This document shows, piece by piece, positions 1-6,010 of a stretch of DNA of 6,126 nucleotides. Both the position numbers and the translations under genes were made by a program. The notes beneath the pieces are model-generated. The model saw nothing but the letters and a program-made list of their open reading frames with translations. It was not told the DNA's origin and ran no database searches. The stretch covers positions 1 through 6,126 of the forward strand of contig CAMWYL010000208.1 of the NCBI GenBank assembly GCA_947178465.1, in the 5' to 3' direction. The stretch is from an uncultured Lachnospiraceae bacterium. GTDB taxonomy: Bacteria; Bacillota; Clostridia; Lachnospirales; Lachnospiraceae. Numbering within the stretch: the stretch's first letter is position 1; each line of letters opens with the position of its first letter.

Positions 1-66
1 AACGAACATCCGTCTTTTCACGCAATAACACATTTATCTCATAATAATCTCATACTAACTCTTATC

Positions 67-95
67 ATTCTACAATATTTGCGTTAAAAGTACAA
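67..95 (-). promoter_or_regulatory. Possible promoter firing leftward out of the window
   Basis: The minus strand shows TTGTAC (95-90) and TAGAAT (72-67) separated by 17 bases, four and five matches to the sigma-A boxes. It lies just after the second glycosyltransferase stop and would start a transcript near position 60 for a gene beyond the left edge. No terminator hairpin is visible between that stop and this site. No gene can be supported in positions 1-105. Short open stretches reach the edge on both strands but none has a ribosome binding site. Confidence 0.4.
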
Positions 96-105
96 CAAAT
101 TTTTA

Positions 106-1083
106 TTATCGCGCCAATCGCAGCAGATTTCTCCAGAGAGAAAGCTGTACCGCGATGTAATATCGTATTCTTTTTCCCTCAAAGTGCAGCTTATGCGCCC
201 GGCCCTTTGCACTCGCGCACAGTCTTACCCCGTTCAGAAGTCCTCCCACATACGGCCTGCCAAGTCCTTTTCTCAGAAAGAACAACGTTTTTATCAGAAA
301 TCCGGCAGCCAAAAACGGAAGATTCAACAGGATCTGAAAAAGCGGCATGTTCTTATACACAAGATAAACGCTGTTTTGGGACGCAAGCCTTACCTTGAAC
401 GCGTTATGGCGTGAACCGCTTGTCGCGCTGCCTGCATGGTATACTATAGAGTTTGCCACAAAACGGTTTCTATATCCATGTAATTTTGCCCGGTAGCCAA
501 TGTCAATATCTTCAAGATACGCAAAATGATTTTCATCAAAGAGTCCTATCGCATTCTCCGCAAGAAGCGCCCTGCGATAGATGGCCGCGCCGCCGCAGGC
601 TGCAAAAATATCATAGTCTTTGTCAAATAAATCGGGATTCTTCCCCTTTCCCTTGGCAAACGCCCACCCGAGTGCACAATAGAAATCTCCCGCATCATCT
701 GTTTTGTCCCTGTCGTACAGGGATATCAGCTTAGCGGCGGCCGAAAACAGCTCCTCGTCATTGTCCATTGCCTTTTCCAGCTCATGGATAAAGGTAAGCC
801 CCGCCCGCGTATCATTGTTAAGCAAAATTACATACGGCGTTGTGCTCGCCATAATTCCCTGATTGACGGCCTTGGCAAAGCCGGTATTCTCCGTATTCTC
901 TATCAGCCGGACCTGTGGAAATTTCTGTCTGACAATCTCCAAGCTGCCGTCCGTTGACGCATTGTCCACCACGATCACATGGAAATGCTTGGACGTTCCC
1001 GCATAAAGACTTTCCAGACAGGCTTCCATATAGTTTATTCCGTTATAATTAGGTATTACCACCGTTGATTTGCAATCTGTCAT
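106..1083 (-). CDS. GT2-family glycosyltransferase, rhamnosyltransferase-like (WbbL/RfbF type)
   Basis: Probably transfers a sugar from a nucleotide-sugar donor, plausibly dTDP-rhamnose, onto a growing surface glycan at the inner membrane face. The 325-residue protein opens almost directly on the GT-A fold: VVIPNYNG (8-15), DNASTDGS (40-47), NTGFAKAVNQG (66-76), the donor/metal motif LLNNDT (87-92), GGAAIYRR (164-171), and FAYLEDIDIGYR (187-198), whose E191-D192 is the likely catalytic base region. YHAGSAT (215-221) follows, as in COG1216 rhamnosyltransferases. A hydrophobic stretch at about 248-270 and a basic tail suggest membrane association. I chose the ATG at 1083 because a purine-rich GGGCAGGGG lies just upstream and the domain begins six residues in. 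The frame extends to an ATG at 1116, but that start has no ribosome binding site and would overlap the preceding gene. It starts 14 bp after the upstream glycosyltransferase, so the two are translationally close. The family is secure. Donor and acceptor are inferred. Confidence 0.9.
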   Translation of the reverse strand: MTDCKSTVVIPNYNGINYMEACLESLYAGTSKHFHVIVVDNASTDGSLEIVRQKFPQVRLIENTENTGFAKAVNQGIMASTTPYVILLNNDTRAGLTFIHELEKAMDNDEELFSAAAKLISLYDRDKTDDAGDFYCALGWAFAKGKGKNPDLFDKDYDIFAACGGAAIYRRALLAENAIGLFDENHFAYLEDIDIGYRAKLHGYRNRFVANSIVYHAGSATSGSRHNAFKVRLASQNSVYLVYKNMPLFQILLNLPFLAAGFLIKTLFFLRKGLGRPYVGGLLNGVRLCASAKGRAHKLHFEGKRIRYYIAVQLSLWRNLLRLAR

Positions 1084-1086
1084 AAT

Positions 1087-1095
1087 CCCCTGCCC
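1087..1095 (-). promoter_or_regulatory. Ribosome binding site fixing the start of the second glycosyltransferase
   Basis: On the minus strand GGGCAGGGG lies between the upstream gene's TAA stop (1098-1100) and the ATG at 1081-1083. The first GGG is 9 bases from the ATG and the GGGG only 3, so the working part is probably the first half. No comparable sequence precedes the ATG at 1116, which supports the shorter protein. Confidence 0.55.
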
Positions 1096-1097
1096 TT

Positions 1098-2489
1098 TTA
1101 CATTTTTCTGACACATTCAGGGTCCAGCAAAAGCCTTCCGCCTGCCGCAAAAAGCTGCTTACTCAGCTGCACATTCAGCTTATCGAGCCGCTTTCTGCCC
1201 TCCGCCGTTTTATCCAGCTCCTTTATCCACTGTGGAAGCTCCTTCTTGGCAGAGACGCCGGAACGGTTGTAATCGGAAGGGGCAAGCGTGCTCTCATAAG
1301 GGTGCCCCGTCACCTCCTCGTAAAGCTCCCGGAAGGCTTTTCCCACCTCCATATTGCGCAGATCCAGCACCGTAACGTCCTGATACAGATCCATGCGGTT
1401 CATATAGCCTGCATAAATAATCGGCTGTCCGCGGTAAATCCCGCTTGCGATTTTCCCGCGCTTTACAATATAGCCGCCCACGGCCGCCAAGTCCGGCCGG
1501 TGCATAAGCACATCATTTCGATATACAATACGATAAAAGCCCAGATGCTTGTTGTGCCGCACATCCGCCTTCCAGCCCATGCGGTCCGTAAAATCAATGA
1601 GTGCCTTCTTACCCGCCTCATAGGCATACATCTTGCTCTGCGGGTTGTCCGCCGTGGAATTCCGATGGCAGCGCCAATGATACAGCACCTTCGGTACGTG
1701 GAGGATCGCGTCCTCCATCCGCTTTCCGTCCGCCCACGACTGCCCCTCGCGCTCCTTCAGCAAAAGGCTGCTCACCACGCGCAGTATCAGATCAAAGTCC
1801 TGCGATCCGTCATATTCCTTTCTGATGCGGAGCTTCTTCAGCATCTCCGTATCCACCACGAGAAAATGACAAATATAGTTATTTGTCAGTATCAGATCCA
1901 GATTAAAATCCTGCTTAAAATGTGGCTCGTAGAACTTCTGTCCCTCCGAATCGCATTTGTCCTCATCCGAATAGACAAGCATGGGTCTTTCGGTCCCGAT
2001 TACCCGCGCCATTTCATACAGCGCATCCGCAGTCAGTATATCATCATGGTCCAAAAGTCCGCAATAATCTCCTGTCGCATGCTCTATCGCACTGTTGGTA
2101 TTATCAGCGATTCCACCATTCTCTCCCAGCCGGATATACCTGATTCGCCCTTCGGTATACCCGCTGACTGTTTTCTCCACGATATCCGTGGTGCTCCCGT
2201 CCGCGATGATCAGCTCCCAATTCGCGTAGCTCTGCGCGATACAACTGTCAATCAGCGCGCGCATATATATTTCCTGCGTCTCAAACGCCGGTACCAAAAT
2301 CGAAAACTTAATATCGGGGAGGCTTTTGTCCGCGGCTTGTGCCGCCAGCGTCTCCTGCGAAGGGGGGATATAGGCGTAATCGGCATAATACTTTGCGGTT
2401 ACGCGCTCCCACGCGGCGCAGAAGGCTTCTCCGTAGCCGTTTTTCCTGCTGTAATTGATGGTTTTTTTAATATTTTGTGCTATCGACAT
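1098..2489 (-). CDS. Large GT2-family glycosyltransferase (surface polysaccharide synthesis)
   Basis: A 463-residue cytoplasmic-face glycosyltransferase, most likely building a cell-wall or surface polysaccharide. Residues 1-60 form a helical, charged leader of a type I associate with Lachnospiraceae GT2 enzymes of this sort. The GT-A domain follows: SILVPAFE (63-70), ADGST (96-100), ENGGIADNTNSA (123-134), the metal/donor motif LDHDD (146-150), YSDEDKCD (173-180), and GSQDFDL (228-234), where Q-D replaces the more common E-D, as is usual in this subgroup. VLYHWRCH (268-275) ends the core. A tail of roughly 150 residues has no motif I recognise. Residues about 240-258 look like an extra charged loop just before the HVPKVLYHWR segment. 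The ATG overlaps the end of the GtrA gene by 10 bp and is preceded by GAGGG with 6-base spacing, so the two are co-translated. Sugar specificity cannot be read from the sequence. Confidence 0.9.
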   Translation of the reverse strand: MSIAQNIKKTINYSRKNGYGEAFCAAWERVTAKYYADYAYIPPSQETLAAQAADKSLPDIKFSILVPAFETQEIYMRALIDSCIAQSYANWELIIADGSTTDIVEKTVSGYTEGRIRYIRLGENGGIADNTNSAIEHATGDYCGLLDHDDILTADALYEMARVIGTERPMLVYSDEDKCDSEGQKFYEPHFKQDFNLDLILTNNYICHFLVVDTEMLKKLRIRKEYDGSQDFDLILRVVSSLLLKEREGQSWADGKRMEDAILHVPKVLYHWRCHRNSTADNPQSKMYAYEAGKKALIDFTDRMGWKADVRHNKHLGFYRIVYRNDVLMHRPDLAAVGGYIVKRGKIASGIYRGQPIIYAGYMNRMDLYQDVTVLDLRNMEVGKAFRELYEEVTGHPYESTLAPSDYNRSGVSAKKELPQWIKELDKTAEGRKRLDKLNVQLSKQLFAAGGRLLLDPECVRKM

Positions 2490-2953
2490 TGTTTTCCCTC
2501 TGCTCTCGTATTTGCCTTCTTCTCCAAAAAAATCTTTCGACTGATAAAATTATAAACCATTACAATTGCTGTCGCAATCACTTTAGCTATCGTGTACCAT
2601 GTTGTAAACTTAAGGGTCTCCCCTAAAACCGGGCTTGCCTCATAAACTTTCGTGCAAGCCAGCAGGATGACCTCATTGATTCCCAATCCAATCACACTCA
2701 ACACGATAAAAATCACGAATTCCTTTTTTCTGTCCAGCTCCTCGTTTCTAACGAAGACAAACTTCATGCTGAGTATATAATTTACAATAACCGAAACCGT
2801 AAACCCGAAAAATCCGCCGATTGCCGCCGCCCAGCTCTTGGAAAGCGCATCCTCCAGCAGCGCAACCAGCACATATCCGATTACAAAATCTATCAAAAAA
2901 CACAGCACGCCCACAAATCCGAATTTAATAAGCTGTTCCATTAATTTTTTCAT
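2480..2953 (-). CDS. GtrA-family four-helix membrane protein
   Basis: GtrA-like proteins are small integral membrane proteins linked to moving or presenting polyprenyl-phosphate-linked sugars during surface glycan modification. The 157-residue product shows four hydrophobic segments at about 8-32, 40-62, 78-100 and 118-138. The family signatures are KFGFVGVLCFLID near the N-terminus, NYILSMKFVF (58-67) after helix 2, and YNFISRKIFLEK (134-145) after helix 4. A basic tail follows. Length is normal for the family. I prefer the ATG at 2953: GAGGGAG lies 12 bases upstream and the first helix begins soon after. The frame extends 11 codons to a GTG at 2986, which has no ribosome binding site and sits only 10 bp from the inverted repeat. 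It follows phosphoglucomutase by 92 bp and overlaps the next glycosyltransferase by 10 bp. No clear promoter of its own was found, so it may depend on read-through. The family call is firm; the substrate is unknown. Confidence 0.88.
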   Translation of the reverse strand: MKKLMEQLIKFGFVGVLCFLIDFVIGYVLVALLEDALSKSWAAAIGGFFGFTVSVIVNYILSMKFVFVRNEELDRKKEFVIFIVLSVIGLGINEVILLACTKVYEASPVLGETLKFTTWYTIAKVIATAIVMVYNFISRKIFLEKKANTRAEGKQCR

Positions 2954-2965
2954 AACTGATAACTG

Positions 2966-2972
2966 CTCCCTC
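2966..2972 (-). promoter_or_regulatory. Candidate ribosome binding site of the GtrA-family gene
   Basis: The minus strand reads GAGGGAG here, 12 bases before the ATG at 2951-2953. The spacing is longer than usual, so the site may be weak. It lies inside the longer GTG-started frame, which argues for the shorter start. Confidence 0.45.
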
Positions 2973-2996
2973 GCCTTTGTTCTCACTTTGCAATAA

Positions 2997-3026
2997 CAGA
3001 TGGCTGAAAAAATTTTCAGCCATCTG
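2997..3026 (-). terminator. Perfect 14-bp inverted repeat after phosphoglucomutase; possible terminator or attenuator
   Basis: CAGATGGCTGAAAA and its exact reverse complement TTTTCAGCCATCTG are separated by two bases. As minus-strand RNA this folds into a 14-bp stem, ten of them in a mixed GC/AT base plus an A-U apex, starting 19 bases after the phosphoglucomutase stop. Only a short U-rich stretch (UUAUUG) follows, so it is a weaker intrinsic terminator than a textbook one. It may end most transcripts while allowing some read-through into the GtrA-glycosyltransferase genes. It could instead be an RNA-stabilising 3' stem. Confidence 0.55.
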
Positions 3027-3045
3027 CCAACATCTTTTGTTTACG

Positions 3046-4770
3046 CTATTCTATTACTGCCTTAACCTCGTTCGTTAAATCTTCTACCTTCTTCTGCGCG
3101 TCCTCAAGGCTGGTGCCCTTTACGCCCATATAGAACTTAATCTTAGGCTCCGTTCCGGAAGGTCTTGCACAGCACCAGGAATCGTTTGTCAAATCAAAGT
3201 ACAGTACATTGGACTTCGGTAAGCCTGTCGGATATTCCTTACCGGATGCAAGCTCCGTAATCTTATCATTCTCGTAGTCTCTCAGACGTACCACCTCAAG
3301 CTCGCCAAACTTCTTGGGCGGGTTGCTTCTGAGCTTATCCATCAGCGCCGCGATCTGCTTGGAGCCGTCGATACCCTTCAGGGTAATCGCGTACTGTGTC
3401 TCCTTATAATAACCGTACTTCTCATAGATTTCCAGCATCATGTCATACAGCGTCTTGCCCTGCTTCTTGCACCATGCGGCAACCTCGCACAGACACATTA
3501 CCGCCACGACGGCATCCTTGTCTCTTGCATGTGTTCCCGCAAGACAGCCATAGCTTTCCTCAAGACCAAATACATAGTTATTGGAGCCGCTCTGCTCAAA
3601 AAGCTTAATCTGCTCACCGATAAACTTAAATCCGGTCAGAACCTCAATCAGCTTCACATTATATGCCTTGGTAATGGGCGCTGTCATGTTTGTCGTAACG
3701 ATGGTAGTAACAAGCGCCGGATTCTCAGGCATTGTGCCGGTAGCCGTACGCTCTCTCAGGATATACTCCGCGATGAGCATTCCTGACATATTTCCCGTAA
3801 AGGACTTGTATTCACCACTCTTGGTGTCATATGCGTAAATGCCGAGTCTGTCCGCATCCGGATCGGTCGCTAAGACGATATCTGCCTTCTTCTCAGCAGC
3901 AAGCTTCAAGGCATATGTAAATGCCTTCGGATCCTCGGGATTCGGGTAATCCAATGTCGTAAACTTCGGGTCGGGATTCTCCTGCTCGGGTACTACATAT
4001 ACATTTTTGAAACCAAGCTCGGAAAGGATTCTTCTTACCGGCTTGTTTCCGGTGCCGCACAGCGGTGTGTAAACAATCTTAATATCATCCGCAACTTCCT
4101 TGATCACGTCAGGATGGATAATCTGCTTCTTCAGCTCTGCCATATAAGCGTCATCAATTTCCTTGCCAATTACTTCGTACAGCCCGGCATTAATCGCCTC
4201 CTGCTTGTCCATGGTCTTTACCGTATGATAATCGGTAACGGCATTCACCTCACCAATAATCTCTTTATCTCTTGGAGACGCAACCTGCGCACCATCCTCC
4301 CAATATACCTTATAGCCGTTATATTCAGGCGGATTATGGCTTGCGGTAATAACGATACCGGAAATGCAACCGAGTGTCCTGAGTGCAAAGGAAAGCTCAG
4401 GTGTGGGTCTTAAGGACTCAAATACATATGCCTTGATTCCGTTTGCCGCCATACACAGCGCTGCCTCATCCGCAAACTCCGGGGACATAAAACGGGAATC
4501 ATAGGCAATCGCGATACCCTTCTTCTGTCCGCCTGCCTTGATGATATAATTTGCCAATCCCTGTGAAGCCTTTCTGACAGTATAGATGTTCATCCGGTTG
4601 GTTCCTGCGCCGATTACGCCTCTCAGACCACCCGTACCGAACTCCAGCTCTTTATAAAAACGCTCCTCAATTTCGCTCTCATTGTCCTTAATCTTTAAGA
4701 GCTCGTCTTTTGTTGCCTGGTCAAAATAGTCATCATTGAGCCAGAAATTAAATTCGTCCATAAAACTCAT
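3046..4770 (-). CDS. pgcA: Alpha-phosphoglucomutase / phosphomannomutase family (PgcA/PGM2 type)
   Basis: A cytosolic enzyme interconverting glucose-6-phosphate and glucose-1-phosphate through a phosphoserine intermediate. Its product feeds UDP-glucose, glycogen and dTDP-rhamnose synthesis. The 574-residue length matches the PGM2/PgcA subgroup of alpha-D-phosphohexomutases. All four domains show their signatures: FGTGGLRG (44-51), the catalytic loop TASHNP (142-147) with S144 as the phosphorylated serine, the Mg-binding loop DPDADR (303-308), the sugar-binding loop GLEESYG (402-408), and the phosphate-binding loop RPSGTEPK (536-543). Nothing essential is missing. The ATG at 4770 has a near-ideal GGAGG seven bases upstream, and a good promoter lies about 45-75 bp before it. 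An inverted repeat follows the stop. Next to surface-glycan genes its likely job here is supplying glucose-1-phosphate. Some phosphomannomutase activity cannot be excluded. Confidence 0.95.
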   Translation of the reverse strand: MSFMDEFNFWLNDDYFDQATKDELLKIKDNESEIEERFYKELEFGTGGLRGVIGAGTNRMNIYTVRKASQGLANYIIKAGGQKKGIAIAYDSRFMSPEFADEAALCMAANGIKAYVFESLRPTPELSFALRTLGCISGIVITASHNPPEYNGYKVYWEDGAQVASPRDKEIIGEVNAVTDYHTVKTMDKQEAINAGLYEVIGKEIDDAYMAELKKQIIHPDVIKEVADDIKIVYTPLCGTGNKPVRRILSELGFKNVYVVPEQENPDPKFTTLDYPNPEDPKAFTYALKLAAEKKADIVLATDPDADRLGIYAYDTKSGEYKSFTGNMSGMLIAEYILRERTATGTMPENPALVTTIVTTNMTAPITKAYNVKLIEVLTGFKFIGEQIKLFEQSGSNNYVFGLEESYGCLAGTHARDKDAVVAVMCLCEVAAWCKKQGKTLYDMMLEIYEKYGYYKETQYAITLKGIDGSKQIAALMDKLRSNPPKKFGELEVVRLRDYENDKITELASGKEYPTGLPKSNVLYFDLTNDSWCCARPSGTEPKIKFYMGVKGTSLEDAQKKVEDLTNEVKAVIE

Positions 4771-4777
4771 ACTGCTA

Positions 4778-4782
4778 CCTCC
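4778..4782 (-). promoter_or_regulatory. Strong ribosome binding site of phosphoglucomutase
   Basis: GGAGG on the minus strand, seven bases before the ATG at 4768-4770, is the best-matched site in the window and fits a highly translated central-metabolism gene. Confidence 0.8.
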
Positions 4783-4816
4783 ATATTATATAATTATGAT
4801 AGATTACCATAATCTT

Positions 4817-4845
4817 ATTAAAGCAAAAATATGGATATTTTTCAA
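4817..4845 (-). promoter_or_regulatory. Sigma-A-type promoter for phosphoglucomutase
   Basis: On the minus strand a -35 box TTGAAA (4845-4840) and a -10 box TTTAAT (4822-4817) are separated by exactly 17 bases. Each differs from consensus at one position. Transcription would begin near 4810, giving a leader of about 40 bases with the ribosome binding site at its end. The surrounding 120 bp gap is strongly AT-rich, as expected. No operator or riboswitch fold was seen in the leader. Confidence 0.65.
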
Positions 4846-4890
4846 GAATATGTAAAAATTTAATCAATTAAATCAAAACAACTCCTTATA

Positions 4891-5508
4891 TTACATGATA
4901 AAATGCGTCCATACATGCTCCTCGGTTTCCGGCAGACCGATCTGTTCCCTGCCCAGCGCTATGCACTTCATCAAAAATGACATGTTCCTTGCCAGCACGC
5001 GCATGGTCTGTTTCCCTTCCTCATCCATGTCTGCCTGTCCCTGCTCTCTTCCATGGATACTGTTCCAGTACTGACTGGAAGCAATTGGCATATTGCAAAT
5101 TGTAAAATATTTATTGAGCTCGTCAAATGTTGCCGAACAGCCGCCTCTTCTTGCACAGACAACGCTTGCCCCTACTTTCATAGTCTTGTCAAAGTGCGTG
5201 CTGTAAAACAGGCGATCCAGCACGGCAATCAGAGTTGCATTTGCAGAGGCATAATAAACCGGACTTGCGACAACAAGGCCGTCCGCCTCTTCAAACTTAG
5301 GAGCAATCTCATTTACAATATCGTTAAACACACATTTTCCCGCCTTGGCGCACTGTCCGCACGCAATGCATCCCCGTACATCTTTGTTTCCAACCTGCAC
5401 GATGTCTGTTTCAACACCCTCGGCATGAAATATTTTTACCATTTCATCAATTGCAATGGATGTATTTCCATTTACCCGTGGACTTCCGTTAATAATCAAA
5501 ACCTTCAT
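4891..5508 (-). CDS. Flavodoxin-family NAD(P)H-dependent FMN reductase with a four-cysteine (Fe-S type) motif
   Basis: A 205-residue flavoprotein of the NADPH-dependent FMN reductase / iron-sulfur flavoprotein superfamily, expected in the cytosol as an electron-transfer protein or quinone/nitro reductase. The N-terminus MKVLIINGSPRVNGNTS carries the FMN phosphate loop (residues 8-16). The flavin-contact loop SPVYYASANA spans 82-91, and VVCARRGG near 116-123 is the third flavin region. Residues 47-59 contain C47, C50, C53 and C59 (C-x2-C-x2-C-x5-C), matching the compact motif that holds a [4Fe-4S] cluster in archaeal iron-sulfur flavoproteins. Many clostridial relatives keep the cysteines without a proven cluster. 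Length is normal. GGAGG (5521-5525) lies 12 bases before the ATG, a long spacing. The gene sits 35 bp after the PNPOx-fold gene, so the two are probably one transcript. The physiological substrate is unknown. Confidence 0.88.
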   Translation of the reverse strand: MKVLIINGSPRVNGNTSIAIDEMVKIFHAEGVETDIVQVGNKDVRGCIACGQCAKAGKCVFNDIVNEIAPKFEEADGLVVASPVYYASANATLIAVLDRLFYSTHFDKTMKVGASVVCARRGGCSATFDELNKYFTICNMPIASSQYWNSIHGREQGQADMDEEGKQTMRVLARNMSFLMKCIALGREQIGLPETEEHVWTHFIM

Positions 5509-5543
5509 TTTTTATTTTAACCTCCCATTCTTTCCCGCCGGCT

Positions 5544-5936
5544 CTAAAATCTGATTACTTCCGGCTCATGTGTAAATGAAAATATGGTGGCAGTTGCATT
5601 TTCCAAATAAAAAACCTGTGTGTTTCCATCTTCTGCCGCATACATATTCTGCAGACTCGGATAGGCATCCAGCATGGACTGCCTTGCCTCTGTCCGGTCA
5701 TCTTCCACGAGTGTACCTGCCACCCTGATCCATTCCCCTTCCTTCATGGCACATATTTCCACTTTTCCGTTTGCCATAATCTGCTTAGATACATCCTTTA
5801 CCCTGCCGGTCTGGATATACAGCCTTCCCTCAAAGATATGTACTGTTCCAAACGGTCTTACTCTTGGCTGGTCGCCCTCAACCGTTGCAAGATAATAAAC
5901 TTCCGCATCCTTTAAAAACTGAACTGCTTTTTCCAT
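5544..5936 (-). CDS. Pyridoxamine-5'-phosphate-oxidase-fold (FMN-binding split barrel) protein
   Basis: A 130-residue member of the uncharacterised PNPOx-like family (COG5015 type), expected to bind FMN or a related cofactor as a cytosolic dimer. It is too short and divergent to be the vitamin B6 enzyme PdxH itself. Visible family blocks are FYLATV-like YYLATV (14-19), QPRVRPFG (23-30), LYIQTGRVKDVSKQI (39-53), KVEICAM (58-64), WIRVAGTLVEDD (69-80), YPSLQNMY (92-99) and the C-terminal VFYLENATATIFSF (108-121). I start it at the ATG at 5936, with AAGGAG ten bases upstream. The frame extends three codons to a GTG at 5945, but that lies one base from the ribosome binding site and is not usable. 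It lies 74 bp after the partial radical SAM gene and 35 bp before the flavodoxin-like reductase. The pairing suggests a shared flavin-linked redox role, which is inference only. Confidence 0.88.
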   Translation of the reverse strand: MEKAVQFLKDAEVYYLATVEGDQPRVRPFGTVHIFEGRLYIQTGRVKDVSKQIMANGKVEICAMKEGEWIRVAGTLVEDDRTEARQSMLDAYPSLQNMYAAEDGNTQVFYLENATATIFSFTHEPEVIRF

Positions 5937-5946
5937 GTTCCACACT

Positions 5947-5952
5947 CTCCTT
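5947..5952 (-). promoter_or_regulatory. Ribosome binding site fixing the start of the PNPOx-fold gene
   Basis: AAGGAG on the minus strand lies ten bases before the ATG at 5934-5936 and one base before the GTG at 5943-5945, so only the ATG is properly placed. Confidence 0.65.
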
Positions 5953-6010
5953 TATTGTTTTTTATTTCACTATCCTACACTGCACTCCGCTCCTTATTTT
6001 TATCAAAGCC

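Noticed and set aside
1..87. A 28-codon plus-strand frame open from the left edge to a TAA at 85-87
   Set aside because: Its translation resembles nothing I recognise and it would converge on the glycosyltransferase. Random open stretches of this length are common.
1084..1116. An 11-codon N-terminal extension of the second glycosyltransferase, from an ATG at 1116
   Set aside because: It has no ribosome binding site and would overlap the upstream gene. The inner ATG at 1083 has a purine-rich site and places the GT-A fold at the expected distance.
1302..2555. A 417-codon open frame on the plus strand opposite the large glycosyltransferase
   Set aside because: It lies almost wholly antisense to a gene with clear GT2 motifs. 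Its translation is rich in His, Arg and Ile with no recognisable domain, so it is a shadow frame of a gene with strongly biased codon use.
2954..2986. An 11-codon N-terminal extension of the GtrA gene, from a GTG at 2986
   Set aside because: There is no ribosome binding site, and the hairpin lies 10 bp upstream. The inner ATG with GAGGGAG upstream is a better start, although its 12-base spacing leaves some doubt.
4856..4875. ATTTAAT-TG-ATTAAAT palindrome followed by Ts, downstream of the reductase
   Set aside because: The stem is seven A-T pairs only and would be too weak for an intrinsic terminator; such matches are expected by chance in this AT-rich gap.
4771..4890. A riboswitch or other structured leader upstream of phosphoglucomutase
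   Set aside because: The predicted leader is only about 40 bases and AT-rich, with no conserved riboswitch core or stable stem visible.
5053..5520. A 155-codon plus-strand frame opposite the flavodoxin-like reductase
   Set aside because: It is antisense to a well-supported gene and its translation has no family resemblance.
5937..6010. A promoter for the PNPOx-fold gene in the gap after the radical SAM fragment
   Set aside because: TTGATA and TAGGAT occur but are 23 bases apart. No -35/-10 pair with acceptable spacing was found.
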